Shown in pieces: positions 43,232 through 51,060 of a stretch of DNA of 64,000 nucleotides. Both the position numbers and the translations under genes were made by a program. The stretch spans positions 1 through 64,000 of the forward strand of contig NZ_DF820494.1 in NCBI RefSeq assembly GCF_000691805.2, read 5' to 3'. Position 1 is the first letter of the stretch; each line of letters opens with the position of its first letter. The stretch is from Weissella oryzae SG25. Its GTDB lineage: Bacteria; Bacillota; Bacilli; Lactobacillales; Lactobacillaceae. The notes below the pieces were generated by a model that made no database searches, was not told where the DNA came from, and saw only the letters and a program-made list of their open reading frames with translations.

Positions 43232-43712
43232 ATGAATAATACTCAAAGATTACTAAACGATTTTTTAGAAAATCCACCAGCATTTATAACGCTATTTATA
43301 TTCATTATTTTGCAATTTATTATTTATTTTTATCTAGAAGGTACATTAGAAAAGAAACTTTTTAAAAATAATCTGAATATAGATACGTTAAAGTCTTTCT
43401 TTACAACGTGTTCTATACTACTAATTCCTAGTGCTTTTTTGAGTGTAAATTTACTTCCAGATGTTTCAATTCTACCAACTTCCTACAATACCGGCATACC
43501 TCTTCAAATGTTGCCTTTTTTATATTAATCGGGTGGAGTTTATATTTTTCGAATTTCAGAAAAAAACTGTTGAAATTCAAAAAAGAAAATTAAATAAAAA
43601 AGAAAAAATTTTATTAGACGCAAAAGAGAAAAAAATGAATCACAGGTTATTCTTAGCCATTGCTTTGCTTGTCATCTTATTCATGTTTATTGGATATATG
43701 ACTAATTCCTAA
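43232..43712 (+). pseudogene. Membrane protein gene, split by T-run frameshift
   Basis: The first frame starts at the ATG at 43232 (after TTTGGAGATGAAATA) and has a membrane helix (ITLFIFIILQFIIYFYL) and a second (SFFTTCSILLIPSAFLSVNLL), then stops in FLY. The second frame picks up at the six-T run at 43516-43521, reads INRVEFIFFEF, a long basic helix (VEIQKRKLNKKEKILLDAKEKK) and a last membrane helix (LFLAIALLVILFMFIGYM). Removing one T joins them, giving about 160 residues. Sequencing error or slippage is possible. Confidence 0.55.
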
Positions 43713-43739
43713 TATATAATTTGTACACTTCCACTGCTC

Positions 43740-43792
43740 CTATACTAAAAATATAGACCAATTTTATTCGTATCTGTCAATTTTTAGTATAG
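43740..43792. promoter_or_regulatory. 13-bp perfect inverted repeat
   Basis: CTATACTAAAAAT at 43740-43752 and its exact complement at 43780-43792, 27 bases apart, upstream of the small basic gene at 43853. It could be a repressor operator. Confidence 0.4.
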
Positions 43793-43852
43793 TAGTTTTT
43801 TATGAAAAGACGAAAGACAACAAAATAGTATTTCTCTGATTTTAAAGATTCT

Positions 43853-44110
43853 ATGATTAAATTTTATTATGCGAGAAAATCATTTAGAGAATTATCTATT
43901 CCATATGAGGTATCTTTTGATTCAATTAGACACCGGGTTATACAAGGTACTCCTGTTTTTAAAGATGCAACATGCAGAATTATTACAGATAAAGAATTTA
44001 AAAAGCTCAAATTCAAAGGAAGAATTAGAAATTTTAGAAAGAGTGGTAATCCTACTCGCAAAATATTCTATATTCAAATAGATCTAAACCCCAAAAATAA
44101 AAATCCGTAG
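43853..44110 (+). CDS. Small basic protein (85 aa)
   Basis: Arg/Lys-rich (FYYARKSFRELSIPYEVSFDSIRHRV and KEFKKLKFKGRIRNFRKSGNPTRKIFY), suggesting nucleic-acid binding, but no family recognised. No clear ribosome site before the ATG at 43853 (TTTAAAGATTCT). A terminator overlaps its last codons, which supports a real transcription unit. It lies just inside the right IS3-like repeat. Confidence 0.5.
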   Translation: MIKFYYARKSFRELSIPYEVSFDSIRHRVIQGTPVFKDATCRIITDKEFKKLKFKGRIRNFRKSGNPTRKIFYIQIDLNPKNKNP

Positions 44111-44133
44111 TTGGTTTGCTTACGGATTTTTTT
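44099..44133 (+). terminator. Terminator of small basic gene
   Basis: AAAAATCCGTA / TACGGATTTTT stem with an 11-base loop and seven Ts. It begins in the last codons of the gene at 43853. Confidence 0.85.
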
Positions 44134-44158
44134 GACTACTTTAATGAAATTTTTCTTT

Positions 44159-44182
44159 AGTATACCAATATTTTGGTATACT
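44159..44182. promoter_or_regulatory. Palindrome next to right IS end
   Basis: AGTATACCAA / TTGGTATACT around a 4-base centre, three bases from the right inverted repeat. It may be an operator or part of the IS end. Confidence 0.4.
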
Positions 44183-44248
44183 AATTTTACTACAACTTTT
44201 GGGGTACACCTCATCGTATACCATTGATTTTTAGGTCACTTTCACAAT

Positions 44249-44638
44249 CTAGACCATTATTTTAAAACTAGCCCACATTAACCTTTCAAAGTTAACGGCA
44301 CTATCTCCAATATACACATTTTCGTCATCGAAGCCTAGCACTAGTCCTTCAATAATTGGCGGCTTTAGTCCAGTAATGGTTTGTGCACGTTCTTGAATCT
44401 GGACCTGTCTATGTTTCGCGTAAGCTTCAAACAAAATTTTACTGATTTCCTCAAGTGACATTTCAGGCATGGCTTTTTGTTGTATCTGAGCAGCACGTTT
44501 GGCTGAATACTTACTAACATCTTCAGTGTGGTCAGACAAATAATAGCCCTGCCATTTCACCATGCCACGATCCTGGTAGTCGTGTTCAAAATAGTACTTA
44601 GCGCGTTCAAAGGTAAATTGTTCCTCGTCATTATCCAT
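44249..44638 (-). CDS. YolD-like protein
   Basis: 129 residues from the ATG at 44638, which overlaps the stop of the polymerase gene and follows GGTGGT. The sequence RGMVKWQGYYLSDHTEDVSKYSAKR and the later ITGLKPPIIEGLVLGFDDENVYIGD fit the YolD family that accompanies UmuC/UvrX-like polymerases on Gram-positive plasmids and phages. Its precise function is unknown; it is thought to act with the polymerase. Translation is coupled. Confidence 0.8.
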   Translation of the reverse strand: MDNDEEQFTFERAKYYFEHDYQDRGMVKWQGYYLSDHTEDVSKYSAKRAAQIQQKAMPEMSLEEISKILFEAYAKHRQVQIQERAQTITGLKPPIIEGLVLGFDDENVYIGDSAVNFERLMWASFKIMV

Positions 44639-45959
44639 ACGCATTACCACCATTGTGACCACCAACAAGCCCAGCACGGTTAATCATCGTACCACCTTGG
44701 CCCAAAGAGGATAATTTCACTAATGAAGTGACGCCGTATTTTGCTCTAATCTCGTCAATCGTTTTTTCTAATAAACTAGCTTCAACCTGTTTATTGGGTG
44801 CGATAAATAAATCCATTTGTTCATGCCCATCAGGTGTTAATTTTCCAGCAGAAACCCCAAGATTTCTAACCACTTCTTTATCATAGTGTGCATCAAATAT
44901 TTGCCAAAGAGCTTGCACGATTGGTTGCGAACGATTAGTGCTTTCTATTTTCATTTGTGCACTGAAACCTGAACGGTTACTATCCTGGCTTGCTGCATAG
45001 GAAAAGCCCACATAAAGTGACACGACACCCGTATTTTTATGTTTAGCTCGCAATCTCGAAGCTACTTGCTCTCTAATCTCGCGGATAACATTTTCAATCT
45101 CTGAGCGCTTAACATAATCGCGGGGTAACACCTGGCTATTAGAAATATTACCGTCTTTAACATGGTACTTTTTGGCTACAATGCTGCGATCAACTCCCCA
45201 TGCAAGAGCAAATAACTCTTCACCGCGAATACCCAGCTCTTTCTTTAGATAGTAAGGATTCATTCGAGCTAAGTCTCCCATGCTGAAGACACCAAGTTTA
45301 TTTAACGTCTTAGCTGTACGCCGACCAATACTCCACACTTCATCTAATTCTTTGATTGGCCACAACTTTGTTGGTAGGTCTTCAAACGACCATTCACCAA
45401 TTAAAGAATGGTTATGTTTGGATTCAATGTCCAAGGCCATTTTAGCCATCGCAACGCTGTCACCAATACCAACCGTAAGGTACAACCCAAGCTTTCGCTT
45501 GACATGAAGTTGAATAATCCGTGCCAGTTTATGCATGGTTAAATCATTACCAAATTTAGATTTTAAATAGGTCCAACTTGGCGTTAAATCTAAGATTGAC
45601 TCGTCGATTGAATACAATTGCAAATCATCTTCAGCTACATATTGACGGAAAATATCGTTAACTTTCTTATTCATTGCAATATATAAGTTCATACGTGGAT
45701 TCACAATAATCAAACGTGGATCCTTTGGTACGTCACGTTGGCGCATTACGTTCTTAACACCTAACTCTTTTTTTGCTCTAGGAGAAGCTGCTAAGACCAG
45801 CCCGCCATTCGTATTTTCTTGCCGGCTCATAACAACCAGAAAGGATTTTAAAGGATTAAGCCCTAACGAAACACTTTCGACACTAGCGTAAAAGCTTTTC
45901 GAATCAATTAGCATTATTTTACGTCTTTTTTCATTTTGTACTACGTTCGAAACGTCCAT
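44631..45959 (-). CDS. Y-family DNA polymerase (UmuC/UvrX-like)
   Basis: 442 residues. Metal-binding residues D19 in IDSKSFYASVE and D119-E120 in LYSIDES, the SPRAKKELGVKN fingers segment and a C-terminal little-finger domain are all present, so it looks active in error-prone translesion synthesis. GGTGGTAACATT precedes the ATG. Plasmid-borne UvrX proteins give UV tolerance and are usually SOS-controlled. The upstream region (45960-46020) is AT-rich and I did not find a clear LexA box. Confidence 0.92.
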   Translation of the reverse strand: MDVSNVVQNEKRRKIMLIDSKSFYASVESVSLGLNPLKSFLVVMSRQENTNGGLVLAASPRAKKELGVKNVMRQRDVPKDPRLIIVNPRMNLYIAMNKKVNDIFRQYVAEDDLQLYSIDESILDLTPSWTYLKSKFGNDLTMHKLARIIQLHVKRKLGLYLTVGIGDSVAMAKMALDIESKHNHSLIGEWSFEDLPTKLWPIKELDEVWSIGRRTAKTLNKLGVFSMGDLARMNPYYLKKELGIRGEELFALAWGVDRSIVAKKYHVKDGNISNSQVLPRDYVKRSEIENVIREIREQVASRLRAKHKNTGVVSLYVGFSYAASQDSNRSGFSAQMKIESTNRSQPIVQALWQIFDAHYDKEVVRNLGVSAGKLTPDGHEQMDLFIAPNKQVEASLLEKTIDEIRAKYGVTSLVKLSSLGQGGTMINRAGLVGGHNGGNAYG

Positions 45960-46162
45960 AATGTTACCACCCGATTAGTTTTAAATTAATATAATTAATT
46001 GTATAACAAGTTTAAACATGAACGCAAATCCCTGGAAATTAGGTTTAATATGATTTTTTGCTTAAATCATATTTTATTCACTTATATTCATATCTTATTC
46101 ACAACTGATTGCTAATATAAAAAACTGAAATTAATTATTTATAGAAAGAATTTCATGTTTGT

Positions 46163-46200
46163 AAAAAAGGCGCAAAGATTAAAATTCTCTGCGCCTTTTT
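46163..46200 (-). terminator. Terminator of lipase operon
   Basis: AAAAAAGGCGCA / TGCGCCTTTTT with further partial pairing; T-run on the minus strand. The surrounding 80 bases resemble 60225-60310 (downstream of topB), so a terminator region is duplicated. Confidence 0.85.
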
Positions 46201-46221
46201 GTGTGTAATTTTGATGAAATG

Positions 46222-46521
46222 TTATTCTTTATTTTCTAGTTCTTTTCTTTGATCACGTAATAATGATTGATAATCACTTTTTAACTCTGATAATTGTTTC
46301 TTAGCGCCACGCACACGCTCATCGTGCCACTCTAACTGCTAATTATATTCATGACGAACCATCTCATTATCAGAAATGCCTAGCTTCTGGATAGTTGAAT
46401 GTATTTGATTAAATTGGGCTTCAAATTTCTTTTTATAATCAGCAAAATCATCTTCAAATTTTTGTATTTCATGCTTAGCTTTTTCACGTGCCAAGTGTTG
46501 GTCTTCTTCCAGTTTTGTCAT
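46222..46521 (-). pseudogene. Secretion-partner gene with in-frame TAG
   Basis: A 60-residue frame (MTKLEEDQHLAREKAKHEIQ... ending HEYN) stops at a TAG. The same frame then continues without interruption for 38 more residues (QLEWHDERVRGAKKQLSEL...ELENKE) to a TAA at 46222. The whole would be a 99-residue, highly charged helical hairpin, the size and shape of the small helper proteins that pair with LXG-type type VII toxins. Either an amber mutation has inactivated it or the stop is read through. It overlaps the next gene by four bases. Confidence 0.65.
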
Positions 46522-46784
46522 TTGATAGAATTCACTCCGTTCTTAAACTTTGATTCGGAATGAATTTTTCCAACAGCTTCAACTGCTTTGTCACCAGACT
46601 TACCTTTTAGACTTTGTTGGATTAAGCTTTCTTTACTCTTAATCTTGCTTGAAAATGCCGTTTCGTCACTCATAATCTTAACTTCATCTATGCTCTTTAA
46701 ACCAACATATCCTACTCTTAAAGCATTTGGAAGAATTACCTTGGCCATGCGTTTTCCCATGTCATGAATTTCTTTTTCAAACAT
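46518..46784 (-). CDS. Type VII secretion helper-like protein
   Basis: 88 residues, helical, with IMSDETAFSSKIKSKESLIQQSLKGKSGDKAVEAVGKIHSESKFKNGV near the C-terminus. It has the size and layout of the small alpha-helical targeting factors (Lap/YwqI type) encoded next to LXG toxins. The family is inferred from size, helical character and position. Three bases separate it from the lipase gene. Confidence 0.55.
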   Translation of the reverse strand: MFEKEIHDMGKRMAKVILPNALRVGYVGLKSIDEVKIMSDETAFSSKIKSKESLIQQSLKGKSGDKAVEAVGKIHSESKFKNGVNSIK

Positions 46785-46787
46785 TTT

Positions 46788-48152
46788 TTAAAAACCATAG
46801 CCCTTTCCAAACGCAACGGCCCATTTTTGGTCGTTCATGATTGCATTATTACCAGTGTCTTTTAACCCCTGTGCAACTGTCTTTAAATGCGCTTTTTGGT
46901 TTTGAATCGACTTGTGCGTTTGCATGATTTCATTTTCATCAACATGGTGTCGAACGTCACTGTTTGTTTCAAAAACAATCTGATCAAGATCACTCATGGT
47001 AATGCCCGTACCGCTTAAAGTGTGGAACACGGTTGATTTAACATCTTTAAAGATGTTATTCATATCAGACATAATATTCTGATTAACTTTATCGATATTA
47101 TCTAAATGACTATTTAAGCTTAGTAGGACACTTGCTGCAGAATCTAATTCATCTTTATCAACCTCTATTTTACTACCTACGGTAGCGGCACTAGCAGTTG
47201 AACCAAAGAACCCTTCAATACCAGATAAAATAGAGTTGACATTTTTTTCAGCCAGCTTGGCTCCTTTTTTAAACCAACTAATACCTTTGGACGCAATTTT
47301 AGCATCAATGCCTAATATTGCTATTGGATATGCTAACCGATTGGTTACTTGTTTTATCACATTATTGGTCCAAGAGTACAAAAGAAAATCACCTATTTTA
47401 GAAGTATCGACTTTAAACTTTTCTGGATACGAATTCAACATATGCGTTGAATATATTCCAAAAACGGGTATCGTTGCAGTCGATTTTGAAAATACTGTTG
47501 TTCCATAATTTTGAGTTGCGGTCCATTGTGCTATTACATCATTATAGTGAACAATATTAATTACTTTTTGTTTTCCACCAATTAATAACCACTGCTTTTC
47601 TTTTTGGGTTAACTGTTTTGACACATCTGCGCTAGAAAAAGTCATTGCAGAAATATGATGTGTAGCTGCCACTTTCTGTGCTAGTGCGCCTCCGAGTGAA
47701 TGGCCTGTAATTTTTGTGATATTAACGCCCTTCATCTTTGAAACATCTTTATAAAAGCTCTCAGCTGACTCAAACTGATTGCCTTTAGATTCTATGCCAC
47801 CAACAACACCACCAACATCAGCGGCTCCCACATCATTTATAAATTCACCTGTAAAATCCGTTCCTGCATATCCAATTGTAGTATTTGAATAATCAGGATT
47901 ATCACCGCTAGCATTTGAAACGGGAACAATGGCTATTCCCTGAAACCCATTATTTGAATAACCAAAACTCTCTTTACCATCAAGCTTATTATTATCCGCA
48001 GCAGATATGACTTTATAGTATTTCTTGGTATCTGGATCCTGAAAGATTTGTCCCTTTTTAAAATTCTCATCGCCAGCACTCATATGCGAAGCTTTATATG
48101 CCGTATCGCTAATAAACTTATCTTCTTGATATTGAATATTATCTACACTCAT
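46788..48152 (-). CDS. Lipase-like toxin with reversed LXG layout
   Basis: 454 residues. The N-terminal two thirds is a class-3-lipase-type alpha/beta hydrolase with the nucleophile elbow G150-H-S152-L-G and TIGYAGTDFTGEF as the oxyanion strand. Likely acid and base residues lie in VHYNDVIAQ and YSTHMLNSYPEKF. The C-terminal 130 residues (from about KIEVDKDELDSAASVLLSLNSHL) are helical like WXG/LXG secretion domains. No signal peptide. Toxin domain first and targeting domain last matches TslA of Staphylococcus aureus, a type VII secreted lipase. The flanking small genes support this. The secretion machine itself is not in the window. Confidence 0.78.
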   Translation of the reverse strand: MSVDNIQYQEDKFISDTAYKASHMSAGDENFKKGQIFQDPDTKKYYKVISAADNNKLDGKESFGYSNNGFQGIAIVPVSNASGDNPDYSNTTIGYAGTDFTGEFINDVGAADVGGVVGGIESKGNQFESAESFYKDVSKMKGVNITKITGHSLGGALAQKVAATHHISAMTFSSADVSKQLTQKEKQWLLIGGKQKVINIVHYNDVIAQWTATQNYGTTVFSKSTATIPVFGIYSTHMLNSYPEKFKVDTSKIGDFLLYSWTNNVIKQVTNRLAYPIAILGIDAKIASKGISWFKKGAKLAEKNVNSILSGIEGFFGSTASAATVGSKIEVDKDELDSAASVLLSLNSHLDNIDKVNQNIMSDMNNIFKDVKSTVFHTLSGTGITMSDLDQIVFETNSDVRHHVDENEIMQTHKSIQNQKAHLKTVAQGLKDTGNNAIMNDQKWAVAFGKGYGF

Positions 48153-48547
48153 ACGGACACCTTCTCACCATCACTTAGTATAAGCGTAATCGTAGCTTTG
48201 GTTTTTCCTTCTGAAGGTACACCCTCCGCAGGAATATATCCTCCAGTATCAATATTATCCTTTGAATAATAACCTATTCCACTAATCTTGATTTTCTTTC
48301 CATTTTCGATAATAACGGAGTGGTATAAAGTTGAACCGCTCCCTAATTTAACTCCCTCTCTTAAAATTTTTATCTCGGAAATGTCACTATATGAACTCTT
48401 TAATTTCTTTGCAACGGCAACCTGTCTAGTCTTTTCTTGTTGCCAGTCATAGTCTTTCTTGTAATCCATTCCAACCTTCCCCCCTATACCCAAAACAATC
48501 ACACCCAGTATGATTGTAATCGCTAAAATCCTATGCTTTTTAAACAT
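48149..48547 (-). CDS. Membrane-anchored candidate immunity protein
   Basis: 132 residues: basic start, one membrane helix (ILAITIILGVIVLGIGGKVG), then a beta-rich outer domain (KILREGVKLGSGSTLYHSVIIENGKKIKISGIGYYS...). There is no lipobox cysteine. Its stop overlaps the lipase start codon by four bases (ATGA), so the two are made together. An extracytoplasmic, membrane-held partner encoded with a secreted lipase is what an immunity protein would look like, as with the TilA lipoproteins of the staphylococcal system. Not shown by sequence homology that I can confirm. Confidence 0.6.
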   Translation of the reverse strand: MFKKHRILAITIILGVIVLGIGGKVGMDYKKDYDWQQEKTRQVAVAKKLKSSYSDISEIKILREGVKLGSGSTLYHSVIIENGKKIKISGIGYYSKDNIDTGGYIPAEGVPSEGKTKATITLILSDGEKVSV

Positions 48548-48625
48548 AATATGTATTCTCCCTATACTAATGAAAATTAATATATTAAATTTTATTGTGA
48601 TTAGATTATCATATTTAACAGGATA

Positions 48626-48666
48626 AAAAAAGACGCACAGATATAAATATCCTTACGTCTTTTTTA
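48626..48666 (-). terminator. Terminator after 233-aa gene
   Basis: AAAAAAAGACG / CGTCTTTTTT with a 20-base AT-rich loop; on the minus strand it ends the gene at 48734-49435 and lies upstream of the lipase operon. Confidence 0.75.
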
Positions 48667-48733
48667 TAGTATCTACTTCTACTACTGTATAGGCTTAAAA
48701 TTTCGATTGAGTCTTATTTCATTAAGAGTGCGG

Positions 48734-49435
48734 TTATATGAAATTATCATCAGGAAGCAATTGAACATACTTTTGTCGCCTGATTATTAATTGCTCATCA
48801 GTCAACTCATGTAATATAGTTGGTTCTTCATTTTCATTTGTGCCTGTTTGTTTTCCAGTGCCTGCCTGAACTGATTCTAGACAATAAAACAGTGGTTGTC
48901 CGAAGGCCGGCAAAAATTCTACATTAATGATTTCCTCATAAATTTTTTTGAATGTATCTGACTCAACTTTATTTGATAATGTCCAGCGTATGCGAACTTG
49001 AGTAATTGAAATAAATTCAAGCGCATCTTCAAATTGAAAGGCAAGTCCTCCTTTAAATGTTTTTTTACCAAATTTTCCAACCAACTGAGAAAATAACTTA
49101 TTGGGATACGGTTTTCGAATTTGCGATTTTACCCCGGACTCAACTTGTCTAACTATTTCACCCTCACCATTAAGTAATGATACTTCTGCTCCAATAGAGG
49201 TGTATGCCTCATCGTAATTATCGTTATAAATCAATGGATTAATTATGAATAAAGGCTTCTCATAATTTAACCCCACAAGATTTAACGCCTCATCAAGAGC
49301 CTTTTTATAGTATTTTTGGCTTCCATTTGACACATTCAAGAACTTACTACCATCGTATGATAAAGAGGCCCCAAGTTCCGAAAAGATTCCTTTATTTTGC
49401 TCAAATTTGTCTGTACTTACCCAAATATATGGCAT
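48734..49435 (-). CDS. Hypothetical protein (233 aa)
   Basis: Soluble protein starting MPYIWVSTDKFEQNKGIFSELG at the ATG preceded by AAGGAGAATATAATC. A middle LFIINPLIYNDNYDEAYTSIGAEVSLLNGEGE, an aromatic strand pair (EFISITQVRIRWTLSNKVES) and an acidic end. Unrecognised. It lies 24 bases downstream of the decayed topB copy on the same strand and could originally have been read with it. Confidence 0.6.
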   Translation of the reverse strand: MPYIWVSTDKFEQNKGIFSELGASLSYDGSKFLNVSNGSQKYYKKALDEALNLVGLNYEKPLFIINPLIYNDNYDEAYTSIGAEVSLLNGEGEIVRQVESGVKSQIRKPYPNKLFSQLVGKFGKKTFKGGLAFQFEDALEFISITQVRIRWTLSNKVESDTFKKIYEEIINVEFLPAFGQPLFYCLESVQAGTGKQTGTNENEEPTILHELTDEQLIIRRQKYVQLLPDDNFI

Positions 49436-49459
49436 GATTATATTCTCCTTCAATCTTGA

Positions 49460-50314
49460 CTACTTGTTGAAGCTAAATTCAATTTTTGAATTTACTACTT
49501 TAAGGCTTGCTGAGAAGTCCTTTCCTGACTTACTCTTAAATCCCTTTAATTCTTTGGTTTGGCCGTTATCAATCAATTGCTTGGCAATGGCCTTTGTAAT
49601 TGTCTTACCAGCAATTTTTTTAGCAATTGAAAACTTACATGGTGTATCAGCTTTATAGTTGGAACAACCATAAAAAGTTTTCCGATCAGTTACGTTACCT
49701 GTTTTACAAACCGGGCATTTACCAATCAGTAATTTTTCCTTTTCGGCTGCTTGTTCACTAGCTTGTGTTTGGATTGAATTATTCAGTGTGGTTTCATCTG
49801 CGATTTGTCCTGGAACTTCTTGTACCAGTTTATTTACTAGCTTATGAATATTGGCTAAGAACTCGTCTTGCGTACGCTTACCATGACCTATATCATTCAA
49901 AGCTAATTCTCACTTGGCAGTAAGCTCTGGTGAAGTTAGCAAGGGTTGCATTTTAAGAGCTTCGCACAAAATAATTCCTTGGGTTGTTACCTTCAATTTG
50001 TTCTTCTCAACGACGATATACTTTTTATCTTTAAGGCGATCAATAATACCAGCCCGAGTTGCTTCAGTTCCAATTCCTTCAGTCTGAGACAGAATTTCCT
50101 TCTCATCATCGGATAGTTCCCGGCCCGCCCTTTTCATGGCTGTGATTAAAGTACCTTCAGTATAAAATTCTGGTGGTGTGGTCATCTTATTTTCTGCATT
50201 CAAAGTTGCGTTAATAACTTGCCCGGTAGTAACATTTGGAAGAATTGCAGCTTCATTGTTATTACTTGACTCATCACCGAAGATTTCTTTCCAACCGTTG
50301 CCAGTAATAACTTT
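49460..50314 (-). pseudogene. topB: topB 3' fragment with nonsense codon
   Basis: About 285 codons of topoisomerase III, closely similar to the C-terminal half of the copy at 60363-62530. At 49907-49909 the Trp of AKWELAL is TGA, splitting the frame into two pieces that are in the same phase. It retains the C-terminal zinc ribbon (CPVCKTGNVTDRKTFYGCSNYKADTPCKF). The N-terminal TOPRIM and active-site tyrosine are missing. The fragment ends abruptly near 50314 after KVITGNGWKEIFGDE at a junction with the DUF3850-like gene copy. Non-functional. Confidence 0.9.
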
Positions 50315-50675
50315 AATTAATGTACCTAGAGTAGAGTCCAAAGCCTTCTTAGCAATTAACAGTGGATCAAAAAAAGCTGAAGTCTATGTAAATGACTTCA
50401 GCTATGAAAATTGTGATTCGCTTTTAATACTGCCTTATTCAAAGGTTGATAAAGCCTATTTAAACTATGACCCATTTGAACACACATTTAAGAAAATAAC
50501 TCAGCGGCCATTTTTTTCAAACGGAATCCTTGTTGATATAACTTATGTTGATCCAATTGAAAAATATAACAACTTGGTTGTTTTAAATTTTAAAAAGATT
50601 ACACAATACAAACGTAGGAGCTTTTTGTTGGCAAAGCTAGAATATAGTTTTAAACATATTCCAATTCAACTATAG
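50315..50675 (+). pseudogene. Start-less copy of the DUF3850-like gene
   Basis: Matches 38120-38470 nearly base for base (FLAINSGSKKAEVYVNDFSYENCDSLLILPYSKVDKAYLNYDPFEHTFKKITQRP), but the first codons, including ATG and ribosome site, have been replaced by topB sequence. Fused head-on to the topB fragment. A short third echo, GGAATCCTTGTTGATATAAC, lies at 50801-50820. Confidence 0.88.
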
Positions 50676-51060
50676 CGAGAATATTATTATAGCTATCTTA
50701 TGTTTAAAATATATCTATAAATATTTCATGGCCGTACTTTTTCTGTGTCTCGTATTTTAACCTATATCATTTCTACTTATTCGCCGAATTTTCTCAAATG
50801 GAATCCTTGTTGATATAACATGTTAATCTAATTAAAAAAGTAAGAATGAGGAAATAAACAGCTCTAAGATGATTATTAAGTATGAGCTTTTTAAATTAAT
50901 TAACTTTACAATGCTACTATTTAATTAGTTTTAATTTAAACGAAAAATTGATCAATCAGTAAATTCCTTTTTATAACACATACTTATCTCAAAAAAGCGC
51001 TGTCTATTAGCCCACACTTAAAGCATGCATTCTGAAAATCAACTACTATTTGTATATATC
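50676..51060. other. Mosaic gene-free stretch with AbiH 5' remnant
   Basis: No gene. Bases 50731-50775 repeat the start region of the AbiH gene (39845-39890), including TTTTAACCTATA-CATTTCTACTTA, with the ATG changed. Together with the previous pseudogene this is a scrambled copy of the 38.1-39.9 kb segment. The rest is AT-rich. I find no convincing terminator for the NTNH-like gene that ends at 51061. Confidence 0.75.

Larger units (their letters stand above)
39989..44208. mobile_element. IS3-type inverted repeats bounding a 4.2 kb segment
   Basis: The left end at 39989 reads TGTACCCCCAAAAAGTTGTA and the right end, reversed, from 44208 reads TGTACCCCAAAAGTTGTA; about 23 bases match with small gaps. 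TG...CA ends are usual for IS3 elements. Between them lie a broken IS3 orfA, a metallophosphoesterase, a terminator, membrane proteins and a small basic protein, but no orfB. Flanking three bases (ACG and CCT) do not match, so there is no clean target duplication. It may be an IS carrying passenger genes or the outer ends of two decayed copies. Confidence 0.6.

Noticed and set aside
50178-50675. Reading the whole 165-residue plus-strand frame as a real gene
   Set aside because: Its first third is antisense to the topB fragment and only the last 110 residues match the DUF3850-like protein, so it is a fusion artefact of rearrangement.
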